Below, piece after piece: positions 14,937 through 22,736 of a stretch of 35,790 nt of DNA (within the stretch, counting starts at the first letter, position 1; every line of letters begins with the position of its first letter). The position numbers and the translations under genes were made by a program. The notes under the pieces are model-generated. The model saw only the letters and a program-made list of their open reading frames with translations. It searched no databases and was not told the origin of the DNA. The DNA lies in assembly GCA_000436915.1 (NCBI GenBank), contig HF994156.1:1-35790 (forward strand), given 5' to 3'. The stretch comes from Prevotella sp. CAG:1092. GTDB lineage: Bacteria; Bacteroidota; Bacteroidia; Bacteroidales; Bacteroidaceae.

Positions 14937-16170
14937 GCTTCTCCCATGTGAAGAGTTCTACCTCGATGGTCTTCTCTTCATGGTAGCGGCTAGTGAAGGT
15001 CTTCTTCACAACCTCGTTCTTGCGACCCATGTGGCCGTAAGCAGCGGTTTCGAGATACATAGGCTGGCGAAGCTTAAGCTTGCGCTCGATAGCTTTTGGA
15101 CGAAGGTCGAACATCTGAGCAATCTTAGCTGCCATCTCGCCATCAGTCATGTTGACATGCGATTTGCCATAGGTGTCTACATATATGCTGACAGGCTTTG
15201 CTACACCGATGGCATAGGCAACCTGTACCAACATCTCGTCAGCAACACCTGCTGCTACCATGTTCTTAGCAATATAGCGTGCGGCATAAGCTGCAGAGCG
15301 GTCTACCTTGCTTGAATCCTTACCAGAGAAAGCGCCACCACCGTGAGCACCCTTGCCTCCATAGGTGTCAACGATAATCTTTCTACCTGTCAAGCCAGTA
15401 TCTCCGTGAGGACCACCGATTACGAACTTGCCTGTAGGGTTAACGAAGTATTTGATATCGTCGTTGAACAAAGCCAACACTTTGTCGCCAACCTGAGCCT
15501 TAACTCTTGGTATAAGAATGTTGATAACATCTTCGCGAATCTTTGCGAGCATAGCCTCGTCGTCATCGTTGCCGTTAGCATCCTTTACGAAATCGTCGTG
15601 CTGGGTGCTTACTACGATAGTGTCGATACGCTGAGGTACACCATTGTCGCTATATTCTATAGTAACCTGGCTCTTAGAGTCTGGACGAAGATAAGTCATC
15701 TCCTTGCCCTCCTTGCGGATGTCGGCAAGAGTCTTCATGATGAGCTGTGCAAGGTCGAGGCTTACAGGCATGTAGTTCTCAGTTTCGTTACAAGCGTAAC
15801 CAAACATCATACCCTGGTCGCCAGCACCCTGGTTCTCGTCTTCTTCGCGCTCAACGCCACGATTGATGTCGTCGCTCTGCTCATGAATGGCTGTGAGAAT
15901 ACCACATGAGTTGCCATCGAACTGATACTCCGACTTAGTGTATCCAATCTTGTTGATGGTACGGCGTGCTATTGTTGCGAGGTCGATATACTCAGCAGAG
16001 CGAACTTCGCCCATGATAACAACCTGTCCTGTTGTTACGAAAGATTCAACAGCACAATGCGCCTTGTCGTCGTAAGCAAGGAACTGGTCGAGGATGGCGT
16101 CTGAAATCTGGTCGGCTACCTTGTCGGGATGTCCCTCTGAAACCGACTCTGATGAAAATAGATATGACAT
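14920..16170 (-). CDS. metK: S-adenosylmethionine synthase
   Basis: 416 residues. It makes S-adenosylmethionine from methionine and ATP in the cytoplasm. GHPDKVADQISDAILD at 13-28 holds the ATP-binding His and Mg-binding Asp; GGGAFSGKDSSKVDRSAAY near 277-295 is the phosphate-binding signature. The start gives the canonical MSYLFSSESVSEGHPDK. The end is odd: after ELFTWEKL the sequence is only LALY and stop, encoded by the 22-bp repeat array, where related enzymes usually continue a little further. The core is complete, so the enzyme should work. It has a strong promoter and a roughly 120-nt leader. Confidence 0.97.
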   Translation of the reverse strand: MSYLFSSESVSEGHPDKVADQISDAILDQFLAYDDKAHCAVESFVTTGQVVIMGEVRSAEYIDLATIARRTINKIGYTKSEYQFDGNSCGILTAIHEQSDDINRGVEREEDENQGAGDQGMMFGYACNETENYMPVSLDLAQLIMKTLADIRKEGKEMTYLRPDSKSQVTIEYSDNGVPQRIDTIVVSTQHDDFVKDANGNDDDEAMLAKIREDVINILIPRVKAQVGDKVLALFNDDIKYFVNPTGKFVIGGPHGDTGLTGRKIIVDTYGGKGAHGGGAFSGKDSSKVDRSAAYAARYIAKNMVAAGVADEMLVQVAYAIGVAKPVSIYVDTYGKSHVNMTDGEMAAKIAQMFDLRPKAIERKLKLRQPMYLETAAYGHMGRKNEVVKKTFTSRYHEEKTIEVELFTWEKLLALY

Positions 16171-16290
16171 ACTATTTATAAATAAGATAATACAGAGATA
16201 ATCCTGCGCGACTAACTCTATAAATGATATAACATTATGTTTCTGAGGGTAATTCCATTCATCAGGCGCGCAGACCTAATGATAGAACGT
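16171..16290 (-). promoter_or_regulatory. Structured 5' leader of metK
   Basis: Between the promoter and ATG a 7-bp GC-rich helix (CTGCGCG with CGCGCAG, 16267-16273 and 16204-16210) closes about 56 nt that contain smaller pairings (CTGA/TCAG and AACAT/ATGTT). A closed multi-branch leader ahead of a SAM synthase gene hints at SAM- or methionine-responsive control. I could not match it to a known SAM riboswitch class. Confidence 0.4.
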
Positions 16291-16295
16291 GGGTG

Positions 16296-16326
16296 CAAAG
16301 TTACTGCTTTTCGGTTGATTGGCAAA
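16296..16326 (-). promoter_or_regulatory. Promoter of metK
   Basis: On the minus strand TTTG (16326-16323), 19-nt spacer, TAACTTTG (16303-16296). Confidence 0.8.
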
Positions 16327-16426
16327 ATTTTATGCGTTTATTATGTAATATGTGTAATAAAGAAGCCTTATTCGTATATAAAAATAGTTTTTTTACATAT
16401 TTGTTATAACTTTTTTGCTTTTTTGC

Positions 16427-16457
16427 TTTGTTGTGTCAAATAATAGCTTTATATTTG
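16427..16457 (+). promoter_or_regulatory. Promoter of the outer-membrane barrel gene
   Basis: TTTG at 16427-16430, 19-nt spacer, TATATTTG at 16450-16457, both consensus. The leader to the ATG is about 75 nt. Confidence 0.8.
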
Positions 16458-16539
16458 CGCAGAATGTTAGATGATTTTAACGGAATGACTCTTTTAATCA
16501 AAAGAAAAATTCTTTTATTAACTTAAACTTACACAAATT

Positions 16540-17118
16540 ATGAAGAAAATGTTTTTAACTGCAGCTATGATGTTGGCATCAGTAGCTACATTTGCACAGA
16601 ACGCAGTAGGTCAGATTACTATCCAGCCTAAAGTAGGTATGAACATCGCTAATATTACAGATGCTGACGATGCAGACGCTCGTATTGGTTTGGCTGCAGG
16701 TGCAGAATTTGAATATGGTGTAACAGATATGATCGGCGTGAGCGCTGGTTTGATTTATTCTATGCAGGGAGCTAAGACAACAGTAGAGGGTGTTGACGCA
16801 ACAATGAAGCTCGACTATTTGAACGTTCCTATTCTTGCCAATGTTTATGTGGCTCCTGGTCTTGCTGTTAAGTTGGGTATCCAGCCAGGTTTCAAGCTTT
16901 CTGCTAAAGGAAAGGCAGAGACTTCGGGTGTTTCTGCAGAGACTGATTTGGACGGCGTAAAGGGGTTTGATCTTGCTATTCCTGTAGGTGTTTCTTATCA
17001 GTATCAGAATATCGTTCTTGATGCTCGCTACAACTGGGGTGTAACAAAGATTGTGGACGATGCAGACTCTAAGAATAGCGTATTCCAGATTACTCTTGGC
17101 TACAAGTTCTCTTTGTAA
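16540..17118 (+). CDS. Outer-membrane beta-barrel protein (porin-family, OMP_b-brl type)
   Basis: 192 residues. The signal peptide MKKMFLTAAMMLASVATFAQ ends at an AQ-N site typical of this phylum. The mature part alternates hydrophobic and polar residues in strands (QITIQPKVGMNIANI, RIGLAAGAEFEYGV, IGVSAGLIYSMQG, LDYLNVPILANVYV, LAVKLGIQPGFKLS, FDLAIPVGVSYQYQNIVLDARYNWGV) and ends with an aromatic strand (VFQITLGYKFSL), the outer-membrane assembly signal. It suits an 8-stranded PorT/OmpX-like barrel. Specific function unknown. A single gene with its own promoter and terminator; codon choice and promoter suggest high expression. Confidence 0.85.
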   Translation: MKKMFLTAAMMLASVATFAQNAVGQITIQPKVGMNIANITDADDADARIGLAAGAEFEYGVTDMIGVSAGLIYSMQGAKTTVEGVDATMKLDYLNVPILANVYVAPGLAVKLGIQPGFKLSAKGKAETSGVSAETDLDGVKGFDLAIPVGVSYQYQNIVLDARYNWGVTKIVDDADSKNSVFQITLGYKFSL

Positions 17119-17152
17119 TCTAAGTTAGAATTATTTTATAATTACAATAATG

Positions 17153-17185
17153 AGGTAGGTTCAGAATATGAGCCTACCTTTTTCT
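17153..17185 (+). terminator. Terminator of the barrel protein gene
   Basis: A 10-bp stem with one G-U pair (AGGTAGGTTC with GAGCCTACCT) followed by TTTTTCTATTT. Confidence 0.85.
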
Positions 17186-17245
17186 ATTTATGGCAAGGCT
17201 TGAGTATAAACGAAATAAAACGAAAATCAAATAAGCTTCCTGAAG

Positions 17246-17351
17246 AATGCGAGTAGTCTCGATGGTCAATGAGGCTATTCGAAATTGCCAATGAGGCTAT
17301 TCGAAAATGCCAACGAGGCTACTCGAAAATGCCAATGAGACTACTCGCATT
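17246..17351. repeat. 4 x 22-bp array bounded by a 15-bp inverted repeat
   Basis: Four direct units start at 17267, 17289, 17311 and 17333 (core CAATGAGGCTATTCGAAA, with small changes). The array is closed by perfect 15-bp inverted ends: AATGCGAGTAGTCTC at 17246-17260 and its complement at 17337-17351. No gene overlaps. It lies about 135 bp before the purL promoter. The rest of 17186-17461 shows nothing else. Confidence 0.9.
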
Positions 17352-17461
17352 TTATAACGACAGGAATAGACATGTGGTTTTACGATTTTTGTTGATTACA
17401 AGTTTTTTATAGAGCAACATTATTTTTCTTTAGGCTAATTATGCAAATACCTTGGCATTCT

Positions 17462-17493
17462 TTTCGCTTAATCGAAATTTTGGTGTAATTTTG
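17462..17493 (+). promoter_or_regulatory. Promoter of purL with operator-like box
   Basis: TAATTTTG at 17486-17493 with an imperfect -33 (TTTC, 20-nt spacer). A 28-bp box at 17455-17482, with near-palindromic core TTCGCTTAATCGAA, covers the -33 and spacer. The same box recurs once upstream of upp at the same 3-nt distance from a -7 box. Confidence 0.6.
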
Positions 17494-17624
17494 CAACGGC
17501 TAAGACACATTATTATAATATGTTGCATTCTGCATCGTTGTATGCGGTATTCTGTACCTTAATATAATTGATGTTGTCAGGCGCTATTAAGGCAAACAAT
17601 TTTTTATCGATAAAACATAATTTT

Positions 17625-20600
17625 ATGATTCTGTTCTTTAAGACTCCTAAGGAGAATGTAATTGCGACTGAGGTTAACCACAAACCAAGTCAAGACGAAA
17701 TCAACGAACTTTGTTGGCTCTTTGGCGATGCCCAGCTCATGGACTCCGAGACTCTCGGAGGATACTTTGTTGGCCCACGCCGTGAGATGATAACACCATG
17801 GAGTACGAATGCTGTTGAGATAACCCAGAACATGGGACTTAACGGCATTTCTCGTATAGAGGAGTACTTCCCTGTAAGTTCTGAGGATGCCGACCACGAC
17901 CCTATGCTGCAGCGTATGTATAAGGGTTTGGACCAGACCATCTTCACAGTTGAACACACTCCAGAACCTATCAAGCTCGTTGACGACCTTGAGAAGTTTA
18001 ACGAGGAAGAAGGTCTCGCCCTCTCGCCAGAAGAGATGGAATATCTGCACAATATCGAAAAGCAGAATGGCAGACCATTGACAGACTCTGAGATATTCGG
18101 CTTCGCACAGATCAACTCTGAGCATTGCCGTCATAAGATTTTCGGTGGTAAGTTTATCATTGATGGCGTAGAGAAGGAAAGCTCGCTCTTCGCTATGATT
18201 AAGAAGACCACCAAAGAGCACCCAGGAAAGATTCTTTCTGCTTACAAGGATAATGTGGCTTTCTCGCAGGGTCCCGTTATCGAGCAGTTTGCTCCTGCTG
18301 ATCAGTCTACAGCCGACTGGTTTAAGGTGAAGGATATCGAGAGCGTGATCTCTCTTAAGGCTGAAACCCACAACTTCCCTACTACCGTAGAGCCTTTCAA
18401 CGGTGCAGCTACAGGTACAGGTGGTGAAATCCGCGACCGTATGGGTGGTGGCGTTGGCTCATGGCCTATTGCTGGTACAGCTGTTTATATGACAGCATAC
18501 CCACGTCTGAAAGACGATAATGGCAATGCAGACCCAGAGCGCGATTGGGAAGATATATTGCCAGTACGCCAGTGGCTCTATCAGAGTCCTGAGCAGATAT
18601 TGATAAAGGCTTCTAATGGTGCCAGCGACTTCGGTAACAAGTTTGGTCAGCCTCTTATCACAGGTTCTCTCCTCACATTCGAACATCAGGAGAATGGCGA
18701 GAAGTATGCTTACGACAAGGTTATCATGCTTGCAGGTGGTGTAGGTTATGGTACTAAGCGCGACTGCTTGAAGAAGGAACCACAGCCAGGCAACAAGGTT
18801 GTAGTCGTAGGTGGTGACAACTATCGCATCGGTCTCGGTGGCGGTTCTGTATCGTCGGTAGATACTGGTCGCTATAGCAACGGTATCGAGCTCAACGCTA
18901 TTCAGCGTGCTAACCCAGAGATGCAGAAGCGTGCTTACAACCTTGTGCGTGCATTGGTAGAAGAAGACAACAACCCAGTTGTTTCTATCCACGACCATGG
19001 TTCAGCAGGCCACTTGAACTGTCTCTCTGAGCTTGTTGAAGAGTGTGGTGGCGAGATTGATATGTCTAAGCTCCCTATTGGCGACAAGACTTTGAGCGCT
19101 AAGGAGATTATTGCCAACGAGTCGCAGGAGCGTATGGGACTTCTCATCGACGAGAAGCACCTTGCGCATGTCAAGAAGATTGCTGAGCGTGAGCGTGCTC
19201 CTATGTATGTAGTTGGTGAAACTACAGGCGATGCACACTTCAGCTTTGTTCAGGCTGATGGCAAGAAGCCTTTCGACCTCGATGTTGCTCAGATGTTCGG
19301 TCACTCGCCTGTTACCGTGATGGTAGACGAGACAGTAGAGCGCAAGTACGAAGACGTAACATATACATTATCAGATATCGATGCCTACACCGAGCGCATG
19401 CTTCAGCTTGAGGCTGTGGCTTGTAAGGACTGGTTGACCAACAAGGTAGACCGCTCCGTAACAGGTAAGGTGGCACGTCAGCAATGTCAGGGACAGTTGC
19501 AGTTGCCATTGAGCGACTGTGGTGTTGTAGCCCTTGACTATCGTGGACGTAAGGGTATCGCTACAGCCCTTGGTCATGCACCACAGGCAGGATTGGCAAG
19601 TCCAGAGGCAGGAAGTGTACTTTCTGTTGCTGAGTCGTTGACTAACATCGTTTGGGCACCTATGGCTACCGACGATGAGAATCCTTCAGCTATCGAGAAT
19701 ATCAGTCTCTCGGCTAACTGGATGTGGCCTTGCCGCTCACAGAAGGGTGAGGATGCTCGCTTGTATGCTGCCGTTGAGGCTTTGAGCGACTTCTGCTGCG
19801 CTATCGGCGTGAATGTTCCTACAGGTAAGGACTCATTGTCTTTGTCACAGCAATATCCTAATGGCGAGAAGATTATCTCTCCGGGAACCGTTATCGTAAC
19901 AAGTGGTGGCGAGGTTGAAGACATCCGCAAGGTTGTTTCGCCTGTTATTGTCAACGACAAGAACTCAAGCCTCTATCATATCGACTTCAGCTTCGACGAG
20001 CAGCGCCTTGGTGGTTCTGCCTTTGCTCAGAGCCTTGGCAAGGTAGGCAGCGATGTTCCTACAGTTAAGAATCCTGAGTATTTCGCAGACTGCTTCAATG
20101 CTGTTCAGGAACTTATCCGCCGCGGTTGGATTATGGCAGGTCACGATATCTCAGCCGGTGGTATGCTTACCACATTGCTCGAAATGACATTTGCCAATAC
20201 CGATGGTGGTTTGCACATCAATCTCCACAACCTTGCTGGCGACGATGTTGTTAAGAACCTTATGGCAGAGAACCCAGGTGTTGTTATCCAGGTTTCTGAC
20301 GAGCACAAGCACGAGCTTATGGGCTACCTCGAGGATAATGGCATTGGCTTTGCTAAGATTGGTTATCCTGTTCCTGGTTCACGCACTCTTACAGTTGTTA
20401 AGGGCGACTGGAGCCACGACTTCGATATCGACGCCTTGCGCGAGAAGTGGTATAAGACATCTTACTTGCTCGACCGCAAGCAGAGCATGAATGGTATGGC
20501 TAAGAAGCGTTTCGAGAACTACAAGCAGCAGCCTGTAGAATTGAAATACCCAGAGTCGTTCACAGGTAAGTTGGCTCAGTATGGTGCCGACCCAGATCGT

Positions 20601-21365
20601 CGCACTCCAAGTGGCGTGAAGGCTGCTATCATCCGTGAGAAGGGTACCAATGGTGAGCGCGAAATGGCTTACTCATTGTATCTTGCAGGCTTCGATGTTA
20701 AGGACGTTATGATGACCGACCTTATCAACGGTCGCGAGACTCTCGAGGATATCAACATGATTGTATTCTGCGGTGGTTTCTCTAACTCCGACGTTCTCGG
20801 TTCTGCAAAGGGATGGGCTGGTGCATTCCTCTTCAACCCTAAGGCTAAAGAGGCTTTGGATAAGTTCTATGCTCGCGAAGACACCTTGTCGCTCGGTATC
20901 TGCAACGGTTGCCAGCTTATGGTAGAGCTCAACCTAATCAATCCTGAGCACGCCAATCGTTCACACCTCCTCCACAACCGTTCACAGAAGTTTGAGAGCA
21001 CATATCTCGGCTTGAACATCCCACAAAACAATAGTGTGATGTTTGGTTCGTTGAGCGGAAGCAAGCTCGGTATATGGGTAGCCCACGGAGAGGGACGCTT
21101 CGACTTGCCAGAGGGTGAGGATAAGTATAATGTAGTTGCTAAGTACAACTATGCTGAATATCCAGGCAACCCTAACGGTTCAGACTTTAGCGTAGCTGGT
21201 ATCTGTTCAGCCGATGGTCGTCATCTCGCTATGATGCCTCACCTCGAGCGTGCTATCTTCCCATGGCAGCTTGGCTACCAGGATGCTTCACACAAGAACG
21301 ACGAGGTAACTCCTTGGATCGAAGCATTCGTGAATGCACGTAAGTGGATTGAGAATAAGAAGTAA
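17625..21365 (+). CDS. purL: Phosphoribosylformylglycinamidine synthase (large, single-chain)
   Basis: 1246 residues from the ATG at 17625. The frame is open 19 codons further up, but MILFFKTPKENVIATEV is the natural N-terminus. It converts FGAR, glutamine and ATP to FGAM in purine synthesis. Order: N-terminal PurS-like part; linker with FAQINSEHCRHKIF near 160; first AIRS-like half with SLKAETHNFPTTVEPFNGAATGTGGEIRD near 246-274; second half with GVNVPTGKDSLS; and a C-terminal class I glutaminase with nucleophile Cys in LGICNGCQLMVEL near 1090 and WVAHGEGRFDLPEG near 1150. The length fits the fused proteobacterial/eukaryotic type. It is monocistronic, with a hairpin after the stop. Confidence 0.97.
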   Translation: MILFFKTPKENVIATEVNHKPSQDEINELCWLFGDAQLMDSETLGGYFVGPRREMITPWSTNAVEITQNMGLNGISRIEEYFPVSSEDADHDPMLQRMYKGLDQTIFTVEHTPEPIKLVDDLEKFNEEEGLALSPEEMEYLHNIEKQNGRPLTDSEIFGFAQINSEHCRHKIFGGKFIIDGVEKESSLFAMIKKTTKEHPGKILSAYKDNVAFSQGPVIEQFAPADQSTADWFKVKDIESVISLKAETHNFPTTVEPFNGAATGTGGEIRDRMGGGVGSWPIAGTAVYMTAYPRLKDDNGNADPERDWEDILPVRQWLYQSPEQILIKASNGASDFGNKFGQPLITGSLLTFEHQENGEKYAYDKVIMLAGGVGYGTKRDCLKKEPQPGNKVVVVGGDNYRIGLGGGSVSSVDTGRYSNGIELNAIQRANPEMQKRAYNLVRALVEEDNNPVVSIHDHGSAGHLNCLSELVEECGGEIDMSKLPIGDKTLSAKEIIANESQERMGLLIDEKHLAHVKKIAERERAPMYVVGETTGDAHFSFVQADGKKPFDLDVAQMFGHSPVTVMVDETVERKYEDVTYTLSDIDAYTERMLQLEAVACKDWLTNKVDRSVTGKVARQQCQGQLQLPLSDCGVVALDYRGRKGIATALGHAPQAGLASPEAGSVLSVAESLTNIVWAPMATDDENPSAIENISLSANWMWPCRSQKGEDARLYAAVEALSDFCCAIGVNVPTGKDSLSLSQQYPNGEKIISPGTVIVTSGGEVEDIRKVVSPVIVNDKNSSLYHIDFSFDEQRLGGSAFAQSLGKVGSDVPTVKNPEYFADCFNAVQELIRRGWIMAGHDISAGGMLTTLLEMTFANTDGGLHINLHNLAGDDVVKNLMAENPGVVIQVSDEHKHELMGYLEDNGIGFAKIGYPVPGSRTLTVVKGDWSHDFDIDALREKWYKTSYLLDRKQSMNGMAKKRFENYKQQPVELKYPESFTGKLAQYGADPDRRTPSGVKAAIIREKGTNGEREMAYSLYLAGFDVKDVMMTDLINGRETLEDINMIVFCGGFSNSDVLGSAKGWAGAFLFNPKAKEALDKFYAREDTLSLGICNGCQLMVELNLINPEHANRSHLLHNRSQKFESTYLGLNIPQNNSVMFGSLSGSKLGIWVAHGEGRFDLPEGEDKYNVVAKYNYAEYPGNPNGSDFSVAGICSADGRHLAMMPHLERAIFPWQLGYQDASHKNDEVTPWIEAFVNARKWIENKK

Positions 21366-21382
21366 TATAGCCTCTTCCCTAA

Positions 21383-21403
21383 CCCCTCCCCGAAAGGGAG
21401 GGG
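21383..21403. terminator. GC-rich hairpin after purL
   Basis: An 8-bp stem CCCCTCCC/GGGAGGGG with loop CGAAA, 17 bp after the purL stop and followed by AGTTATT. This type of C-rich/GAAA hairpin is a frequent intergenic element in Bacteroidetes. It may act as a terminator or mRNA-stabilising structure. Confidence 0.6.
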
Positions 21404-21448
21404 AGTTATTACACAATATTTTGCGGGAAACCTTCTAATTAGAAATAA

Positions 21449-21517
21449 GTCTTATCACGAGGGTGTATCAAAAGTGCTTACGCCTTTTGATACATCCTTT
21501 TGGGATGAGACTATTTT
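21449..21517 (+). terminator. Hairpin built on dispersed repeat copy 3, just before the chromate transporter gene
   Basis: The 16-bp repeat at 21458-21473 (CGAGGGTGTATCAAAA) pairs with CTTTTGATACATCC at 21484-21497, 14 bp with one G-U. Outer bases GTCTTATC and GATGAGAC also pair partly. A TATTTTTT tract follows and the ATG lies only 7 nt later. It could be a late terminator of the purL transcript or an attenuator of the transporter genes. Confidence 0.6.
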
Positions 21518-21523
21518 TTCATT

Positions 21524-22069
21524 ATGGACAACATATACTGGACATCTTTCAAGACTTTCTTCAAAATTGGTGCTTTCACCCTTGGTGGTGGATATGCTAT
21601 GATTCCGATTATTGAAGAAGAAGTGGTAAACAAAAACAAATGGGTGTCTCACGAAGAGATGCTCGACCTTATAGCCGTGGCACAAACCTGCCCTGGCGTG
21701 TTTGCCATAAACATAAGCACTTTTATCGGATATAAATTGAGAAAGAAGCGTGGCGCTCTCTGTACCTCACTCGGCACAGCATTGCCATCATTTCTCATCA
21801 TATTGTTTATAGCCCTGTTTTTCCATAGGTTTATGGATGTGCCATGGATAGCTGCAATGTTTCGTGGCATACGCCCTGCTGTAGTTGCTCTTATCGCAGC
21901 TCCTACATTTAATTTGGCAAAGCGTGCTAACATCGGACTCTACAACTGTTGGATTCCTATCGCTGCAGCTTTACTCATTTGGGCTATGGGCGTAAACCCT
22001 ATTTATATCATCATAGCTGCTGCTGTGGGTGGATATATCTATGGACAATACATTAAACCAACAGAATAA
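21524..22069 (+). CDS. Chromate transporter, first half-size subunit (ChrA family)
   Basis: 181 residues. In the family a short-chain ChrA pair makes an inner-membrane exporter of chromate-like anions. FKIGAFTLGGGYAMIPIIEEE near 11-31 holds the GGGxAMxP signature; CPGVFAINISTFIGYKLRKK near 59-78 is the second conserved motif. Later segments are hydrophobic (LPSFLIILFIALFF, AAALLIWAMGVNPIYIII), giving about six membrane spans. The next gene encodes the matching second subunit 55 bp downstream, as usual for split ChrA systems. The true substrate in gut-type bacteria is not known. Confidence 0.9.
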   Translation: MDNIYWTSFKTFFKIGAFTLGGGYAMIPIIEEEVVNKNKWVSHEEMLDLIAVAQTCPGVFAINISTFIGYKLRKKRGALCTSLGTALPSFLIILFIALFFHRFMDVPWIAAMFRGIRPAVVALIAAPTFNLAKRANIGLYNCWIPIAAALLIWAMGVNPIYIIIAAAVGGYIYGQYIKPTE

Positions 22070-22090
22070 TCGAATTTTGAAGAAAAAAAT

Positions 22091-22118
22091 CTTCACTCTT
22101 CACTCTTCACTCTTCACT
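22091..22118 (+). repeat. CTTCACT heptamer x4
   Basis: Four perfect tandem copies of CTTCACT between the two chromate transporter genes, ending 6 nt before the second ATG. The same heptamer makes up the hairpin arm at 32108-32125. Confidence 0.9.
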
Positions 22119-22124
22119 TAAATT

Positions 22125-22700
22125 ATGCTTTTCTTAGAGCTTTTCTATACATTTTTTATAATTGGTGTCTTCGGCTTCGGTGGAGGATATGGCATGCTGT
22201 CGCTTATTCAGACACAGACCGTAAACCAACATCATTGGCTTTCTACTGCCGAGTTTACCAATATCGTTGCTATTTCGCAGATGACCCCTGGTCCTATAGG
22301 TATCAACTCTGCCACCTATTGTGGATATACCGCTGTACATAATGCTGGCATGGGCGAGGCGTTGGCTGTGCTGGGTTCGTTTACTGCTACCTTTGCTCTT
22401 GTGTTGCCATCATTCGTATTGATGGTGCTCATCAGCAAGATGTTTATGAAGTATATGAACACCCCTGTGGTGCAGAGCATCTTCATAGGCTTGCGCCCAA
22501 CAGTTGTAGGTTTGCTTGCTGCTGCAACCTTGTTGCTTTTCACAAAAGAAAACTTTGGCTCTTTCTCTGAGAGCCCATGGCAGTTCTGCATAAGTATCGC
22601 TCTCTTTGTAGCCACCTTCGTTGGCACCTACTTCATGAAGATAAATCCAATAAGGATGATTTGCTTCGCAGCCTTTGCAGGCTTAGTGCTATTATATTAA
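22125..22700 (+). CDS. Chromate transporter, second half-size subunit (ChrA family)
   Basis: 191 residues. FFIIGVFGFGGGYGMLSLIQ near 10-29 and MTPGPIGINSATYCGY near 51-66 are the two ChrA motifs; hydrophobic segments follow (FALVLPSFVLMVLISKMF, VVGLLAAATLLLF, FCISIALFVATFVGTYF, MICFAAFAGLVLL). Paralogous to the upstream subunit but with GYGML in place of GYAMI. Opposite membrane orientation of the two halves is usual for the family. Likely co-transcribed with the first subunit; mntP follows after 36 bp and may be in the same transcript. Confidence 0.9.
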   Translation: MLFLELFYTFFIIGVFGFGGGYGMLSLIQTQTVNQHHWLSTAEFTNIVAISQMTPGPIGINSATYCGYTAVHNAGMGEALAVLGSFTATFALVLPSFVLMVLISKMFMKYMNTPVVQSIFIGLRPTVVGLLAAATLLLFTKENFGSFSESPWQFCISIALFVATFVGTYFMKINPIRMICFAAFAGLVLLY

Positions 22701-22736
22701 ATAGGTGGCAATAGCTTTTAATAGGACTTTATAAAT

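Noticed and set aside
16171..16290. Known SAM-I or SAM-II riboswitch in front of metK
   Set aside because: A structured leader is present, but the conserved cores of these classes could not be found by eye.
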